Assembly: GCF_029714405.1 (NCBI RefSeq)
Contig: NZ_CP121651.1
Span: forward strand, 62,001 to 126,000
Direction: 5' to 3'
From: Bradyrhizobium sp. CB82
GTDB taxonomy: Bacteria; Pseudomonadota; Alphaproteobacteria; Rhizobiales; Xanthobacteraceae
DNA length: 64,000 bases
Part shown: piece by piece, positions 27,762 to 37,741 of the stretch
Numbering within the stretch: position 1 is the first letter of the stretch
How the letters are laid out: every line of letters begins with the position of its first letter
Position numbers and translations under genes: made by a program
The notes under the pieces: model-generated
Told to the model about the DNA's origin: nothing
The model's database searches: none
Seen by the model: the letters and a program-made list of their open reading frames with translations, nothing else

Positions 27762-27961
27762 TTATTTCGGAGGGCGTAATCCTGGTGATCGCAACCACTC
27801 GTTGATATGCGCACGCATTCTCGATTTGTCGCGCCCTCCGCATTATGCGCTCGCGCTCGACGCCGGGCGGCTTGCCCTGAGCTTTCATGCGGAGGCGAAC
27901 GGCCTCTTGTTCGAGCCGTTGTTCTAATGAGGGTTGTCTGCGCGAGATAACGCTCTGTCAC
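27762..27961 (-). pseudogene. Small leader-controlled helical protein (RLxxEAxxLR family), frameshifted
   Basis: Read across two frameshifts this gives VTERYLAQTTLI, then EQRLEQEAVRLRMKAQGKPP and VERERIMRRARQIE, then AHINEWLRSPGLRPPK and a stop at 27762. The same layout (RLxxEAxxLRxxA..PxG..R..LLRKAxQ..HIxxWLxSPGLRPP) is seen at 30347-30548 and, in part, at 47445-47729. A GTG start at 27961 sits just behind leader L2. Probably inactive here. Confidence 0.65.
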
Positions 27962-28050
27962 GGAGCTGCTCCCTGTTCGAGTGCCGCGGGAGCGCAACCG
28001 GCGTTCTCATCACCGAAAGAAGCCACGGGCCGACTGGTGATGGAAACAGC
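27962..28050 (-). promoter_or_regulatory. Structured 5' leader, copy L2
   Basis: Minus-strand leader. P1 pairs ATCACC with GGTGAT (plus-strand positions 28036-28041 and 28009-28014). P2 pairs GCTCCC with GGGAGC (27988-27993 and 27968-27973). The GGGAGC lies 8 bases before the GTG start of the small-protein relic. Confidence 0.7.
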
Positions 28051-28232
28051 GGATTCCCTTTGTGGCCACCAGTCGAGTCAATTCAACTCTGCGGGTGCGG
28101 CGGGGGACGACTGCCAACGGAGGCGGCCTCAATGCTGGGTCCCCGTATTTCGATAGATCAGGGAGAAGAACAATTGGTTGGTTGTGGAGCTCCCCGGCGA
28201 AACGAGCTAGTTCGACGCCATCCGCTTCTCCC

Positions 28233-28412
28233 GAGAGCCAAAGATCTGTTATGAGAACCTTTAAGCAGATAGTTGATCGGCTTAATCACGTTGGACGAAC
28301 GCGAGAGCCGGGCAGATTCCGCCCGGAGCCAAGCCTCAAGGTCGGTCAGCAGTGGCGCGCGTCTCTCCTGGCGGATCTGCAGCCGCTCCTCAGCGCTCAG
28401 CCCATGGTTGTT
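28233..28412 (-). pseudogene. IS66 transposase fragment, minus orientation
   Basis: Encodes GLSAEERLQIRQERRAPLLT and DLEAWLRAESARLSR, then RSLALGRSGW, all from the C-terminal part of IS66 TnpC. About 40 residues normally lying between KPINYLLK and the ALGR motif are missing. It abuts at 28412/28413 another IS66 piece running in the opposite direction. Confidence 0.75.
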
Positions 28413-28614
28413 CGCCGGTTTTGATCGCGGCGCCGAGCGGGCTGCCGTGATGGCCACGCTTATCATGACGGCGCGCCTCAACGACATCGACCCGAAAGCC
28501 TGGCTTGCCGACGTCTTGGCGCGCATCGCCGACATGCCGCAGAACCGCCTGCACGAGTTGTTGCCCTGGAATTGGACGCCTCCTGCGTCAAGGTCCTCAG
28601 CCCAGGCGGCGTAG
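28413..28614 (+). pseudogene. IS66 transposase fragment, plus orientation
   Basis: Encodes FAGFDRGAERAAVMATLIMT, then NDIDPKAWLADVLARIADMP and HELLPWNW, the extreme C-terminus of IS66 TnpC. It is head-to-head with the minus-strand IS66 piece, which indicates an inversion or a nested rearrangement of one original copy. Confidence 0.8.
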
Positions 28615-28616
28615 CC

Positions 28617-28860
28617 ATGCACGTCAACAAGGTTCATGCCGTCTTCACCATCGTTCGCGTCGCAAAAGACCTCGGCGAAGACGTGGCCAACGGAATGGAC
28701 AGAGGATGGCGTCATCTGGGTTTATGGCATAGGTGACGACCAGGTCATGGCGTTCACCGACTTCGGCATCGAAAACCTGACGGAGCTCATCAGGATGCAC
28801 ACAAGGAAGATCCCGAACTCCTCAAGCGGTGGAATCGGTGAGCCCCTGTCCGCGGCCTAG
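28617..28860 (+). pseudogene. Small hypothetical protein, frameshifted
   Basis: The N-terminal frame from ATG 28617 reads MHVNKVHAVFTIVRVAKDLG; after about 28695 the natural continuation EDGVIWVYGIGDDQVMAFTD and FGIENLTELIRMHT lies in another frame to 28860. The combined product is about 80 aa with no family that I can name. Confidence 0.5.
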
Positions 28861-29140
28861 CTCGGATAGATACGACCGTCCAGCGATCCCAGAAGCCTCA
28901 CTCCGGCGCTTAGGAACACGCTCAGAGTTGAAGGATTGAACGTCTCGCAGCACCCGATCGCCCTTGAGCGGTTGCCTAAAGGTGTTTTGCAATAGCGCCG
29001 AGTGGGCCGCTATGTCGCGTTATGGTCACTCGATCATTTGGCCCGTTTTGCCGGATATCTGCTTATCACTGACAGCGGCGGAATAGCAGTGATCCCCAAC
29101 TGCTGCTTGGGGCCATGAGCAGTCGCGAAGAAAAAGGTTT

Positions 29141-29517
29141 TTAGCTCACTCGTTCATCAAGATGGGCCGAGAGTGCAGGGTCAAACCGATCGGCGAAATA
29201 TTGCGTTTCGTTGGCGACCAGTCCTTCGCGGAACTCCATGATGCTCACCGCGTATGATGGGATGCCGTCATAGCTAAGGACGAATTCAGTCACCCAGAGA
29301 TGGCCGCTCCCGATAATTCGCCGGACCGTAAAACGCTTCTTGTTTGGCTGGACGAGCCGGCTCTCTTGAATGTTGTGCCGGCCGCAAATCCGCTCGCCGG
29401 ATTGCGGATATTCAAGCACAGCGCCCTCGTGGTATATCTCGTGCTCGATCCGAAATCGCTCGCGTCCGAAGCATCCCAATGGCGCTCCAACGCTCGCCGC
29501 ACAGTTCGATCATCCAT
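29141..29517 (-). pseudogene. NTF2-like (SnoaL-type) protein, frameshifted
   Basis: From ATG 29517 the first 24 residues read MDDRTVRRALERHWDASDAS; near 29455 the frame breaks and the natural continuation RIEHEIYHEGAVLEYPQSGE, SGHLWVTEFVLSYDG and EFREGLVANETQYFADRFD follows in another frame to 29141. This is the cone-shaped NTF2/SnoaL fold used by polyketide cyclases and many small enzymes. Otherwise well conserved. Confidence 0.7.
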
Positions 29518-29649
29518 CTCGATCTCCTCACCAACGTTTCCGGCTATGCAAGTGCCAGTAGCGGCGGTCAATGAGAAACGTCTAACGAACGCTAGATTTC
29601 CCGGGCTTCACGCGATGGGAGGTGTACTCCAGCGGGGGGCACGCGCGGT

Positions 29650-30178
29650 TCAGCGCTTCTGGTACGGGTGAAAGATGTGGTCCTTCGCCTTCACGGCCAC
29701 ATGGCACGCGTGTCCGCAGTCTGAGGACTGGGATCGGCCGTGAACTTGTCGGATACGGCTTCGTAGTTGAACAGCGCGTATCCCCATGCGCCGCTTTTCG
29801 GCTATTACTGTCTTTTTCGATGACGAAAGCCTGCGTGAAGACGTCTGGCACATCCACGACGAAGGGCGCCTCCGTGCTCTTCTTCGGTTTCCACGGAAGC
29901 TTCACGATCTTCGAGCCGTCCGGGAAGGGCTGGCCGTTGTCCGGAACGCCGGCCTTGTACGCCTCGATCATGATCGGATTGGCGACGATCACCTTGAGCA
30001 CTTCATCGGTCCGGGCAGACGAGACCACCGCCCAGTCCTCGTATCCCTTGAAGTCAGAGAACGCGATCCCGCTCGGCGATTGGAGCGAGTACTTGTCCTG
30101 CGCGTAAACGGCCGCGCCTCCCAGGCCGGCGAGCACTACCGTGGCTATCGCAATCGTCAACTTGCTTTTGCGCTTCAT
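29650..30178 (-). pseudogene. Cytochrome P460 family protein, frameshifted
   Basis: ATG 30178 opens a signal peptide (MKRKSKLTIAIATVVLAGLG, cut near VYAQ) followed by P460-family sequence FSDFKGYEDWAVVSSARTDE, VLKVIVANPIMIEAYKAGVP and VDVPDVFTQAFVIEKDS. After about 29800 the natural frame changes twice (WGYALFNYEAVSDKFTADP, then CGHACHVAVKAKDHIFHPY), ending at 29650. CGHACH is the c-type heme attachment region of this family (CxxxCH here). P460 proteins oxidise hydroxylamine or have unknown periplasmic redox roles. This copy cannot make heme-loaded product unless the shifts are errors. Confidence 0.75.
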
Positions 30179-30346
30179 GGCTGATCCTTTCTTGGCAAGC
30201 ACAAGCGCTCTGGGCTATAATGCGATAGCCGTGCTCCAGTTGGCGCTGCTGCTTTTGCTCGACCGTCCCGTCCCCACTACAAAAGCCTCGGCCGGGGCTC
30301 TTCATGACCTAGCCGAATCTTTCCTCGAATCGGCAACATACTCAGC

Positions 30347-30548
30347 TCACGTCGGCGGCCTTAGCCCCGGAGACTCCAGCCATTGGTTGATGTGGGATGC
30401 CGTATAGGACCTGCTGCGCTTTCCGAAGAACTGCTTCGCGCAAGGCGCCAAGCGGAAGCAATTTGGCTTCCTGACGCAGGCGCTTCGCCTCGTTGGATAG
30501 TCGTTCTTCAAGAGATTGGACTTGTTTGAGGCGTTTCCGCTGCGGCGT
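30347..30548 (-). pseudogene. RLxxEAxxLR small protein relic, start codon lost
   Basis: Behind leader L3 the reading frame PQRKRLKQVQSLEERLSNEA and REAVLRKAQQ is preserved, but the expected ATG (GGGAGCA-ATG-CC) is ACG at 30548. A one-base shift near 30400 separates the C-terminal SHINQWLESPGLRPPT. Same family as 27762-27961 and 47445-47729. ACG initiation is rare, so probably dead. Confidence 0.65.
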
Positions 30549-30650
30549 TGCTCCCTGTTAGAGTGGGGCGGGAGCGCAAACCGGCGTTCTCAGTCACCGA
30601 TAAAAGCCACGGTCCGGGCGGTGATGGGAACAGCAGATTCCATTTCGGTT
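30549..30650 (-). promoter_or_regulatory. Structured 5' leader, copy L3 (best preserved)
   Basis: P1 pairs TCACCG with CGGTGA (plus-strand 30619-30624 and 30594-30599). P2 pairs GCTCCC with GGGAGC (30570-30575 and 30550-30555). The conserved linker reads TTTTATCGGTGACTGAGA, then GGTTTGCGCTCCCGCC. The upstream GCTGTTCCCATCACC is shared with L2, which suggests that the transcript start region is also conserved. Confidence 0.75.
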
Positions 30651-30902
30651 CGGGAGTCGATCGGCCAGCTGAAAACGCTGCGAGGAAACGTTCCTGCGCT
30701 TGCGGCGGGAACGCGCGCGGCCTCGGTCGCTGGTCGAGCTAGCGGGAATGTGGTGATGGCTGACCCCACGCTAGGGCTCCAAGAAATAGCGAGCAGGCGG
30801 GCCTCAACTTACGCGCCCTTTCTTTTGAGCAGATAGTCGTTCTGCCTCTTGGAAATCGGTCCATCCTTTCCTTGTCCGCCGTTCGGCCATGAGCGGGTTG
30901 AC

Positions 30903-32036
30903 TTAGAAATCCATACCACCCATGCCTCCCATGCCGCCGCCACCCGCAGGCACGCCGCCGCCTGCGTTCCTCTTGGGCACCTCGGCGACCATGGCTTCCG
31001 TGGTGATCAAGAGCGCCGCGACCGAGGCAGCGTTCTGGATCGCTACGCGAACCACCTTGGTCGGGTCGATGATGATGTCCTTGGCGACGAGGTTGCCGTA
31101 CTCGCCGGTCTGCGAGTCGAAGCCGTAGGAGTACTGCTCCTTTTCCAGGATCTTGCCGACGATGACCGAGCCGTCTTCACCGGCGTTGATCGCGATCTGG
31201 CGGGCCGGCGCAGATAGCGCCTTGCGCACGATATCGACGCCGGTCTTCTGGACATCGTTCTTGGTGCGGATGCCCTTGAGCTGCTCGGAGGCACGCAGCA
31301 AGGCGACGCCGCCGCCCGGAACGATGCCTTCCTCGACAGCCGCGCGGGTCGCATGCATCGCGTCATCCACGCGATCCTTGCGCTCCTTCACCTCGACCTC
31401 GGTCGCGCCGCCAACGCGGATCACCGCGACGCCGCCTGCAAGCTTGGCAAGACGCTCCTGGAGCTTCTCGCGGTCGTAGTCCGAGGTGGTCTCCTCGATC
31501 TGCGCCTTGATCTGGGCCACGCGCGCCTCGATGTCGGCCTTCTTGCCGGCGCCGTTGACGATCGTGGTGTTTTCCTTGTCGATCATCACCTTCCTGGCGC
31601 GACCGAGCATGTTGAGCGTGACGTTCTCGAGCTTGATGCCGAGATCTTCCGAGATCGCCTGGCCGCCGGTCAGGATCGCGATGTCCTGCAGCATGGCCTT
31701 GCGACGATCGCCGAAGCCCGGAGCCTTGACGGCCGCGACCTTCAGGCCGCCGCGCAGACGGTTCACGACGAGGGTGGCGAGCGCCTCGCCTTCGACGTCC
31801 TCGGCGACGATGACCAGCGGCTTGCCGGACTGCACCACGGCCTCGAGCAGCGGCAGCAATTCGTTCAGCGAGGAGAGTTTCTTCTCGTTGATCAGGATAT
31901 AGGCGTCTTCCATTTCAGCGCGCATCTTGTCGGCGTTGGTGACGAAGTAGGGCGAGATGTAGCCGCGGTCGAACTGCATGCCCTCGACGACCTCGAGTTC
32001 GGTCTCGAGCGATCTGGCTTCTTCAACAGTGATGAC
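30903..32036 (-). pseudogene. groL: groEL 3' portion (5'-truncated chaperonin)
   Basis: From about 32036 to the stop at 30903 this encodes GroEL from [20 protein letters not shown] to the glycine/methionine-rich end [12 protein letters not shown], about 377 aa covering most of the apical, intermediate and C-terminal equatorial domains. The first 170 residues are replaced by unrelated sequence that keeps the frame open to 32240. The missing part, ending KKVGNEG, is on the plus strand at 36784-37298, and the two fit without gap or overlap at the residue level. No ATP-site N-terminal half, so no functional chaperonin. Bradyrhizobium species usually keep several other groEL copies. Confidence 0.9.
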
Positions 32037-32833
32037 GGTGCCACTCAGCGTTGCGGACGACACTGCTTCGATTGCAAACTTGATTGACGTCGGCGATACG
32101 CGGACGGCGCGGGAGCCATTTTCTTTGCGCGTCACGCTGAAATACAGCTCCGCGCCGACGCCGCAATTGAAGTCCACGGGACGGTGCACGCCTTTTGCTC
32201 GAATTGCTATCCTTTTCTTGGCCAATCGAGTCAATCTCATTTACCATCCCGCCGCCAATACGATTGGATCGACAGAACAAAAGCTCGGCATGCGAACCAA
32301 CGCCGAGCCGCGATTGCGGTGTTTCTGTCTGTCAGCATCATCGATGAGACCGTGCCTGAGGGACTGCTTGTTCTGGTCGGTCGCTGTTCGAGCGCTTGCT
32401 TCTTCGCGGCAAATTGCTGCCGACGCCATCGCTCGCAACTACGATGCGGTCGAAGAAGGTAGTGAATTGCTTCTGATTGCAATCCGCTGCAGCGGCTCTT
32501 TTGCCCAGCCGGCTGGGGGCGAACGCGAAGCCTATTTGCGCGCGCTTTTGATAATCTTATTTATTTATTCCTGGGCTCGTTATTCAGCCGTTGGATCCCC
32601 ATATCCAGGTCTATCCTGCCCAATCATCAGACTGGCCGGGATGCGCGGAGACTTCAAACGAAAGGGCTCTGCATATGTTCAAATGTCAGCAGCATCATGC
32701 AAGAGCAACCGCGCCCGGCGAACTCGTCAAGGGTTCGACCAGCGCTGAGGAAAGCCGTAAGTTCAAGACTTGGAGGGCCGACTTCATCTTGTTGACGGAG
32801 CACAGGTCCAAGAATGAAGTCGGTTGCAACAAG
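32037..32833. other. Unassigned sequence beyond groEL breakpoint
   Basis: About 800 bases. The minus strand can be read as an N-terminal extension of the groEL piece ([20 protein letters not shown]) but this resembles no known domain. No RNA gene, repeat or convincing gene seen. Confidence 0.4.
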
Positions 32834-32938
32834 ATGCCTTTAACAAAGGATACACCTAGCGATGCGAGATCGGCCGCTGCCGCTCTGTCGCGGTGGGAAA
32901 ACGAGGGAGGCTCAGTCCAGGACGAACTGCCGATGTGA
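32834..32938 (+). CDS. Very small hypothetical protein (34 aa)
   Basis: MPLTKDTPSDARSAAAALSR then WENEGGSVQDELPM. The AAAALSRWENEGG pattern is one I associate with tiny Bradyrhizobium proteins. The frame is open further upstream but without family-like composition. Tentative. Confidence 0.4.
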   Translation: MPLTKDTPSDARSAAAALSRWENEGGSVQDELPM

Positions 32939-33799
32939 GTAAACGCGGAAGGGACTCATGATGTCACTTACACAATTTATCGTCGATGACGGCCCCATAG
33001 CATGGACGGGCTACGGCTTTTTGCCCGGGATGGAACTGAACGCGTCGAAGCGTTCATAGGGCCGCAAAGTGATGGACGTCTGGGCCGAATCTGCTGAGCA
33101 CCATGGTGGACGGCAAAGTCTGCTCCGCGACCAATACAATGCGCTTGGGAAGCTGAACCTTGCGGCGGTCCAACGGATTGTGAGCGCAAAATACCAGCGG
33201 GGAGCCGCGTTCAGCCGGCAACATCCTTCTATCGAGGTTCTGTTCTCGACATTACGGAAAGCGGCGAGGCTTTAGATCTAAGTGAGCTCGTGCGAGAGGT
33301 TTTGCCGCCGGCATTTCATAGACTGACTTGAGAGCTGCACCACGAGCATGCGGCGAAAAACGTCGCCGAACAGGCTCCGTCGTGATCGCCCCGTCAAGGA
33401 GGAGAGTACGACTATTCGATTTCGCCGCCCCCGAAGGAGCGTCAGCTACAGGCTGCGTTTTGCGGGAGTAGCCGACATGGTCGAGCGTAGGAGGGAAGGC
33501 GGAGGGACCGACCTTCATTCGGACGCGAGATTCCCATTTTCCCTGAATAGTCAACGGATCACCGGTAGTATCGACACCTTGGTGTTGAGTTTCATATTCA
33601 CCGGCAGCGTCAACGTTGCAGGCGGATCGCCGGTGCTGAGGCCATTACGAAAATGATCTACTATCTGGACGAAAGAGCCTAGCCCGTCATTCGCTTGGAC
33701 CAGCAAGGACAAACTGGCGGCTTGTCCAGTTCGCCCTAATGCGCGCTATTCAAGTGATGTCACGCGTTTGGCCCGCTGCCCGGTTTGCCCGCGCGGTGG
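32939..33799. other. Non-coding or decayed region
   Basis: About 860 bases with only short open frames of atypical composition on both strands. No recognised gene, terminator or repeat. Confidence 0.45.
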
Positions 33800-34476
33800 T
33801 CAGTCCTTCCAGTCTATCTCGGGTTTGTCGCGCAGAACCGCGTTCAGGAGCGAGCTATGAACCTCGATCTTTCCATTGTAGCAGATGAAGCCAAGCTTGC
33901 GGAACTTATTCATGAGAAGCTAACCCGTGATCGGGTCGCACCAATCATTTCGGCCAGCGTTTCCTGGCTGATATTGACGCCAATGGGCTGCGAGCTGGCC
34001 TCCTTGCCGAAATTTGCCAGCAGAAGCAACAGACGCGCCAAGCGTTTCTCGCTCGAATTGAAGAGTTGGTCGATCAGGTCTTCTTCAATCCGGCTATTGC
34101 GCGCGAGCAAATACGCCATGAACAATTGAGAGAACTTCGGCTTACCTTCGAGCGCGGCAATCATCGCTGTCTTCGATATTCTCGTGATGACACAAGCCTC
34201 CATTGCCGTAGTAGTAGCAATACGCAATGGATGACCATTGAGGCAGCCCTCGCCAAAGAATTGTCCCGGTTCTAGAATCCCGACGACGGCTTCCTTGCCT
34301 TGGTCCGAAACGACCGTAAGCTTGATCTTTCCCTCCCGAATGTAAAATACCGCGTCCGCGACATCTCCTTGCGCGAACACGTTCTGACCTTTGCCAAATT
34401 TAGAAATCGATTTTCCGGCCCCGACCTTGGCAAGGAAGGCTCTTGGATCAAACAAGTCCTTCGCCGCTTTCACCAA
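33800..34476 (-). pseudogene. Crp/Fnr family transcriptional regulator, frameshifted in HTH
   Basis: Cyclic-nucleotide-binding fold with KFGKGQNVFAQGDVADAVFY, GKIKLTVVS and EPGQFFGEGCLNG, then a helix-turn-helix start SQETLAEMIGATRSRVSF. One base is missing after SRVSF (near 33915), giving an early stop at 33910; the natural frame continues MNKFRKLGFICYNGKIEVHS to 33800. No FNR-type cysteines are seen at the N-terminus, so it is of the Crp/FixK-like oxygen-insensitive kind. Target genes unknown. Confidence 0.8.
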
Positions 34477-34780
34477 GGCAGGACTCTCGTTCGCTGGACC
34501 TTAAAACGCTGTCATACTACCACAGTTTGAACGGATGTTCACCTGTTGGAAGACGCGTGGCGTGGGGCAAATTGGGAACTGAAATGACAGGAGGAAGCGT
34601 TCCGTGGGCTTCACGGATTTCGGCCTCCTCGGAGTTCTTCGTTCAAAAGTCGATACTACGAATTTCGATGCATGACCATCTAGCGACGACTGTCTGGTCC
34701 GCCTTGCAGCGCCCCCTCGACGGCGCGAGATGAAGACATGTCGAGAGGGTGGACAGATTTCCGCCTCGCGACTTGCCTGA
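34477..34780. other. No recognisable gene
   Basis: About 300 bases between the Crp/Fnr relic and the next small relic; only shadow frames. Confidence 0.4.
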
Positions 34781-35023
34781 CTATCCGCGCAGCTCCACAG
34801 CTTTCTTGCTACCAAGCGATTCGGCACAAGCTTTTGCGACGGCAGAGTTTGGCTCAGTGCTTCCCGGCATCGTGGCCCAACCACCTTTTTCGACGAACTT
34901 GCTCTGGTCCCATGCATAGGTCGCCTTCTTCATTTCGACCAAGTTCGCCGACGCATCAGCGGCTTGTCGAAACTTCTCAACGCAGATGGGCGTGAGAGCT
35001 GCGACGAGATGCCGATAAAACAA
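34781..35023 (-). pseudogene. Small membrane-anchored hypothetical protein relic (paralogue of 53041-53412)
   Basis: Retains the C-terminal domain LTPICVEKFRQAADASANLV, KFVEKGGWATMPGS and AVAKACAESLGSKK. The intact relative at 53041-53412 has the same VPLCVAQF..A...AKFK and FAKACATGIE pattern behind an N-terminal membrane helix. Here the membrane part is missing or shifted, and the frame opens only with a TTG. Confidence 0.55.
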
Positions 35024-35238
35024 CAGCCTCGCCTCGGCGCCTCAGCTAGCGAGAAGAAGTTTCCTTGGAAGAGTTCGTGGACGGCGCGATACCCGGCCGG
35101 CCGTGGCAACAGCGATACGAGAGAGAAGGCGCATTTCATCCGCCACGGGCAAGAAAGCGGTGGCTATAGCGGCGGAAGGAGCGCATGCTGCTCCGCGGGC
35201 AGCGCCGGCGCTGGCGTCTTTGCGAAAGGCGGGCGCGC

Positions 35239-35508
35239 ATGACCATCCGTTCTCGACGTGAAGTCGTCACCTTCAAACATCCTTTCCGAATCAGGGGTAT
35301 CGATCGCCTGTTGCCAGCTGGCGCCTACGAGGTCGTCACCGATGAGGAGGCGATCGAGAGCCTTTCGTTCGTGGCGTTCCGCCGCATTGCCACCATGATC
35401 AAGGTGCCGACGGAGGGCTCGCGCGGGTTGGCGATGGAGGTGGTCCCGATCGGCCCGGTCGATTTGTCGGACGCGCAGCGCATCGACGCAGGCATATCCG
35501 ATGGTTGA
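35239..35508 (+). CDS. Cassette gene A, copy 1 (89 aa)
   Basis: MTIRSRREVVTFKHPFRIRG, then GAYEVVTDEEAIESLSF and FRRIATMIKVP: a beta-rich small protein. Close relatives are at 49253-49519 and 54282-54551. The start is at MTIRSRR, shared by all three copies. The stop overlaps the ATG of gene B by 8 bases, as in the other copies. Function unknown; conservation of the pair suggests the two products act together. Confidence 0.7.
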   Translation: MTIRSRREVVTFKHPFRIRGIDRLLPAGAYEVVTDEEAIESLSFVAFRRIATMIKVPTEGSRGLAMEVVPIGPVDLSDAQRIDAGISDG

Positions 35509-35599
35509 TGAACCGCTAGATCTCGACAGCCATTGGGAAAACTGCCCCCGGCTGGTTTCAGCCATTTTGGAATTCAACGAACCGCCTTGCGCAACTTGA
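35501..35599 (+). pseudogene. Cassette gene B, copy 1, truncated
   Basis: Starts MVDEPLDLDSH like the complete copies at 49512 and 54544 (DEPLDLDGH), then departs after 11 residues into unrelated sequence and stops at 35599. The break coincides with GGAAAACTGCCCCC at about 35530, which matches the inner end sequence of the IS21 element in this window, so an IS21 relic may have cut the gene. Confidence 0.65.
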
Positions 35600-35624
35600 G
35601 TTGATCGCGGGCCGCCAGCCAGTT

Positions 35625-35816
35625 ATGAAGGACCTCACGAAGGAAACAATGGATTTCGCCGCCGCGCGGCACCTCGCGGATGGCTTCAACTTCCGCGCCC
35701 ACACTCCGCATAAGATCGCCCACGAGCTGCTGCGCTGGGATCGGGAATTCAAAGACGCCGATTACACGGAGCTCGTTGCGGCTGTGACGCTTTGGCAAAG
35801 TAGCTCGCGCGACTAG
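35625..35816 (+). CDS. Small hypothetical protein KETMDxAAARHL (63 aa), copy 1
   Basis: MKDLTKETMDFAAARHLADG, then AHTPHKIAHELLRWDREFKD and ELVAAVTLWQSSS. A near-identical protein is encoded at 53685-53876 (minus). Helical, soluble. Both copies lie within about 600 bases of a cassette A/B pair, suggesting that they travel together. Family function unknown. Confidence 0.7.
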   Translation: MKDLTKETMDFAAARHLADGFNFRAHTPHKIAHELLRWDREFKDADYTELVAAVTLWQSSSRD

Positions 35817-36001
35817 GCAAGGGCGACGAAAGTGGATTGCAGCCATGAGCACAAGCCCGCCACCCTTTTTGGATGGAGCGCAGGTACACGCGACGGTCGC
35901 GCTTTGTGAAAGCATTTCACCAACTGCGATCGGTCGGACACTCAGCCCGTTAGTCATTTCCACCGCGCCAACTAGCTGTTTGGTCGATGCGATAAGGATG
36001 A

Positions 36002-36109
36002 CTACCGCTGAATTACCATTGCAGCAACGATCAACAGCCCGAAAAAGATCGGCAGCAAGACCGGAGGAACGAGCCACTCACGAACACCGAATCTATCGAT
36101 ATTGGACAT
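36002..36109 (-). CDS. Micro membrane protein EWxVPP (35 aa)
   Basis: MSNIDRFGVREWLVPPVLLP followed by a hydrophobic helix IFFGLLIVAAMVI: a single-span membrane peptide. The relative at 48900-48998 has EWIVPPVIVPLFLLLLV, and a third is fused at the N-terminus of 58449-58808. All three follow a copy of the structured leader (here L4). Too short for automatic gene callers. AAAAGGCAG serves as a weak ribosome site. Confidence 0.7.
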   Translation of the reverse strand: MSNIDRFGVREWLVPPVLLPIFFGLLIVAAMVIQR

Positions 36110-36190
36110 TGGGACTGCCTTTTGAAAACGGTGGGAGCGCAACACTCTCAGTCACCGATAACAGCCAGGGACGTGCGGTGATACGGGGAA
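36110..36190 (-). promoter_or_regulatory. Structured 5' leader, copy L4
   Basis: P1 pairs TCACCG with CGGTGA (plus-strand 36176-36181 and 36152-36157); the conserved GCGCTCCCACC of P2 is at 36130-36140. The partner strand near the ribosome site has diverged (AAAAGGCAG), so P2 is weak here. Confidence 0.65.
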
Positions 36191-36342
36191 TATGATGACG
36201 CTCCGCCGAATCACGAGGGTGGTCGTAACTTAATTGTCGTGGGCAGGTTGTAATCCGATTCCAGAGTAGCCATTTACGGCTTAGCGCAGCCGGGCCGCTT
36301 TCAGCATCTCTTCCCGTTGCGTAAACTTGATCGGATCCAAGC

Positions 36343-36603
36343 ATGATCGAGTTTCCAAATTATAGTCGTTCATATGACCGAACGCGGCATGCGGTGCGTT
36401 TTTGGGGATACGATAGCGCGTTGGAGGCATCGTTTTTCATAGAGGAAGACGCCCTGAGGCGACTTCAACCGGACGCTCGCCCCAATGAATCGGGTTTCCT
36501 GAACGCCTTCGATTCCAATCGTGATGTGATATGTGCCGCCGCTGCCCGGGCGTACGTCCGCGGCAGCAGGGGTTCTTACGATCTGGTCGCAGCTAATTTT
36601 TGA
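36343..36603 (+). CDS. DUF1488 family protein (86 aa)
   Basis: MIEFPNYSRSYDRTRHAVRF then WGYDSALEASFFIEEDALRR and FDSNRDVICAAAARAYVRG, the classic DUF1488 layout (SRSYD..., VRFWGYD..EV.F). Complete length for the family. Single gene, between the micro-protein L4 unit on the other strand and the groEL 5' piece. Role unknown. Confidence 0.85.
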   Translation: MIEFPNYSRSYDRTRHAVRFWGYDSALEASFFIEEDALRRLQPDARPNESGFLNAFDSNRDVICAAAARAYVRGSRGSYDLVAANF

Positions 36604-36699
36604 AACGAAGACTCACGTCCGCCAAGAAGAAGGCCGCGTAAGCGCCAGCCAGTTTTCCTTGCCCCGGGGATTCGGCCTAGCCGGGTTCTCGAATGATGA

Positions 36700-37298
<599 letters not shown>

Positions 37299-37420
37299 TT
37301 GCGCCCGACGAGATTCCTTCATGTCCCGTCGCCTGCGGCAGGAAGACCACGACGTCTGAGAGCGTAAGTGATAATTTCATACAGAAAGATCGATCAAGGT
37401 CGACCCAGCGAGGTGAGACA

Positions 37421-37741
37421 ATGGGCAAATTCAAGATAAGGGTCGCGCGCATTGAGATGATTTCGCCGAACGAACGAGGCGAGGACATCCGTTTGACGTT
37501 TCAATTCGAAAGCCATCAGACCAGTTTTGCCTTGCCAATCTTCCTGAACTCTTGCGAATTCGACGACACCGAAATCGTCAAGGTCGCTCGAAGCAAGTTA
37601 TATGACGTCTTCTGGCAGCTTTGCAGTCAGTGCGAGGATTGGCAGTTGTCGGACGAGGAGCGTCGCGAGCTCGCAAAGATCAACGTGCGGCCAGTAACAG
37701 TCTTCAACAAAGCCCAGCTGCCGTCGTTGAACTCGAAATGA
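37421..37741 (+). CDS. Hypothetical protein (106 aa)
   Basis: MGKFKIRVARIEMISPNERG, then FQFESHQTSFALPIFL and KVARSKLYDVFWQLCSQCED. Mixed alpha/beta, soluble, with good coding character and an ATG preceded by GCGAGGTGAGACA. Not a family I recognise. It lies just beyond the groEL breakpoint. Confidence 0.6.
   Translation: MGKFKIRVARIEMISPNERGEDIRLTFQFESHQTSFALPIFLNSCEFDDTEIVKVARSKLYDVFWQLCSQCEDWQLSDEERRELAKINVRPVTVFNKAQLPSLNSK

Noticed and set aside
30549..30650. EcfG-type general stress promoter (GGAAC-N16/17-CGTT) upstream of leader L3
   Set aside because: GGAAC and CGTT are present near 30690 on the minus strand but spaced by only 12 bases, outside the accepted spacing.
31353..32087. 244-aa plus-strand frame
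   Set aside because: Antisense of the groEL 3' portion.
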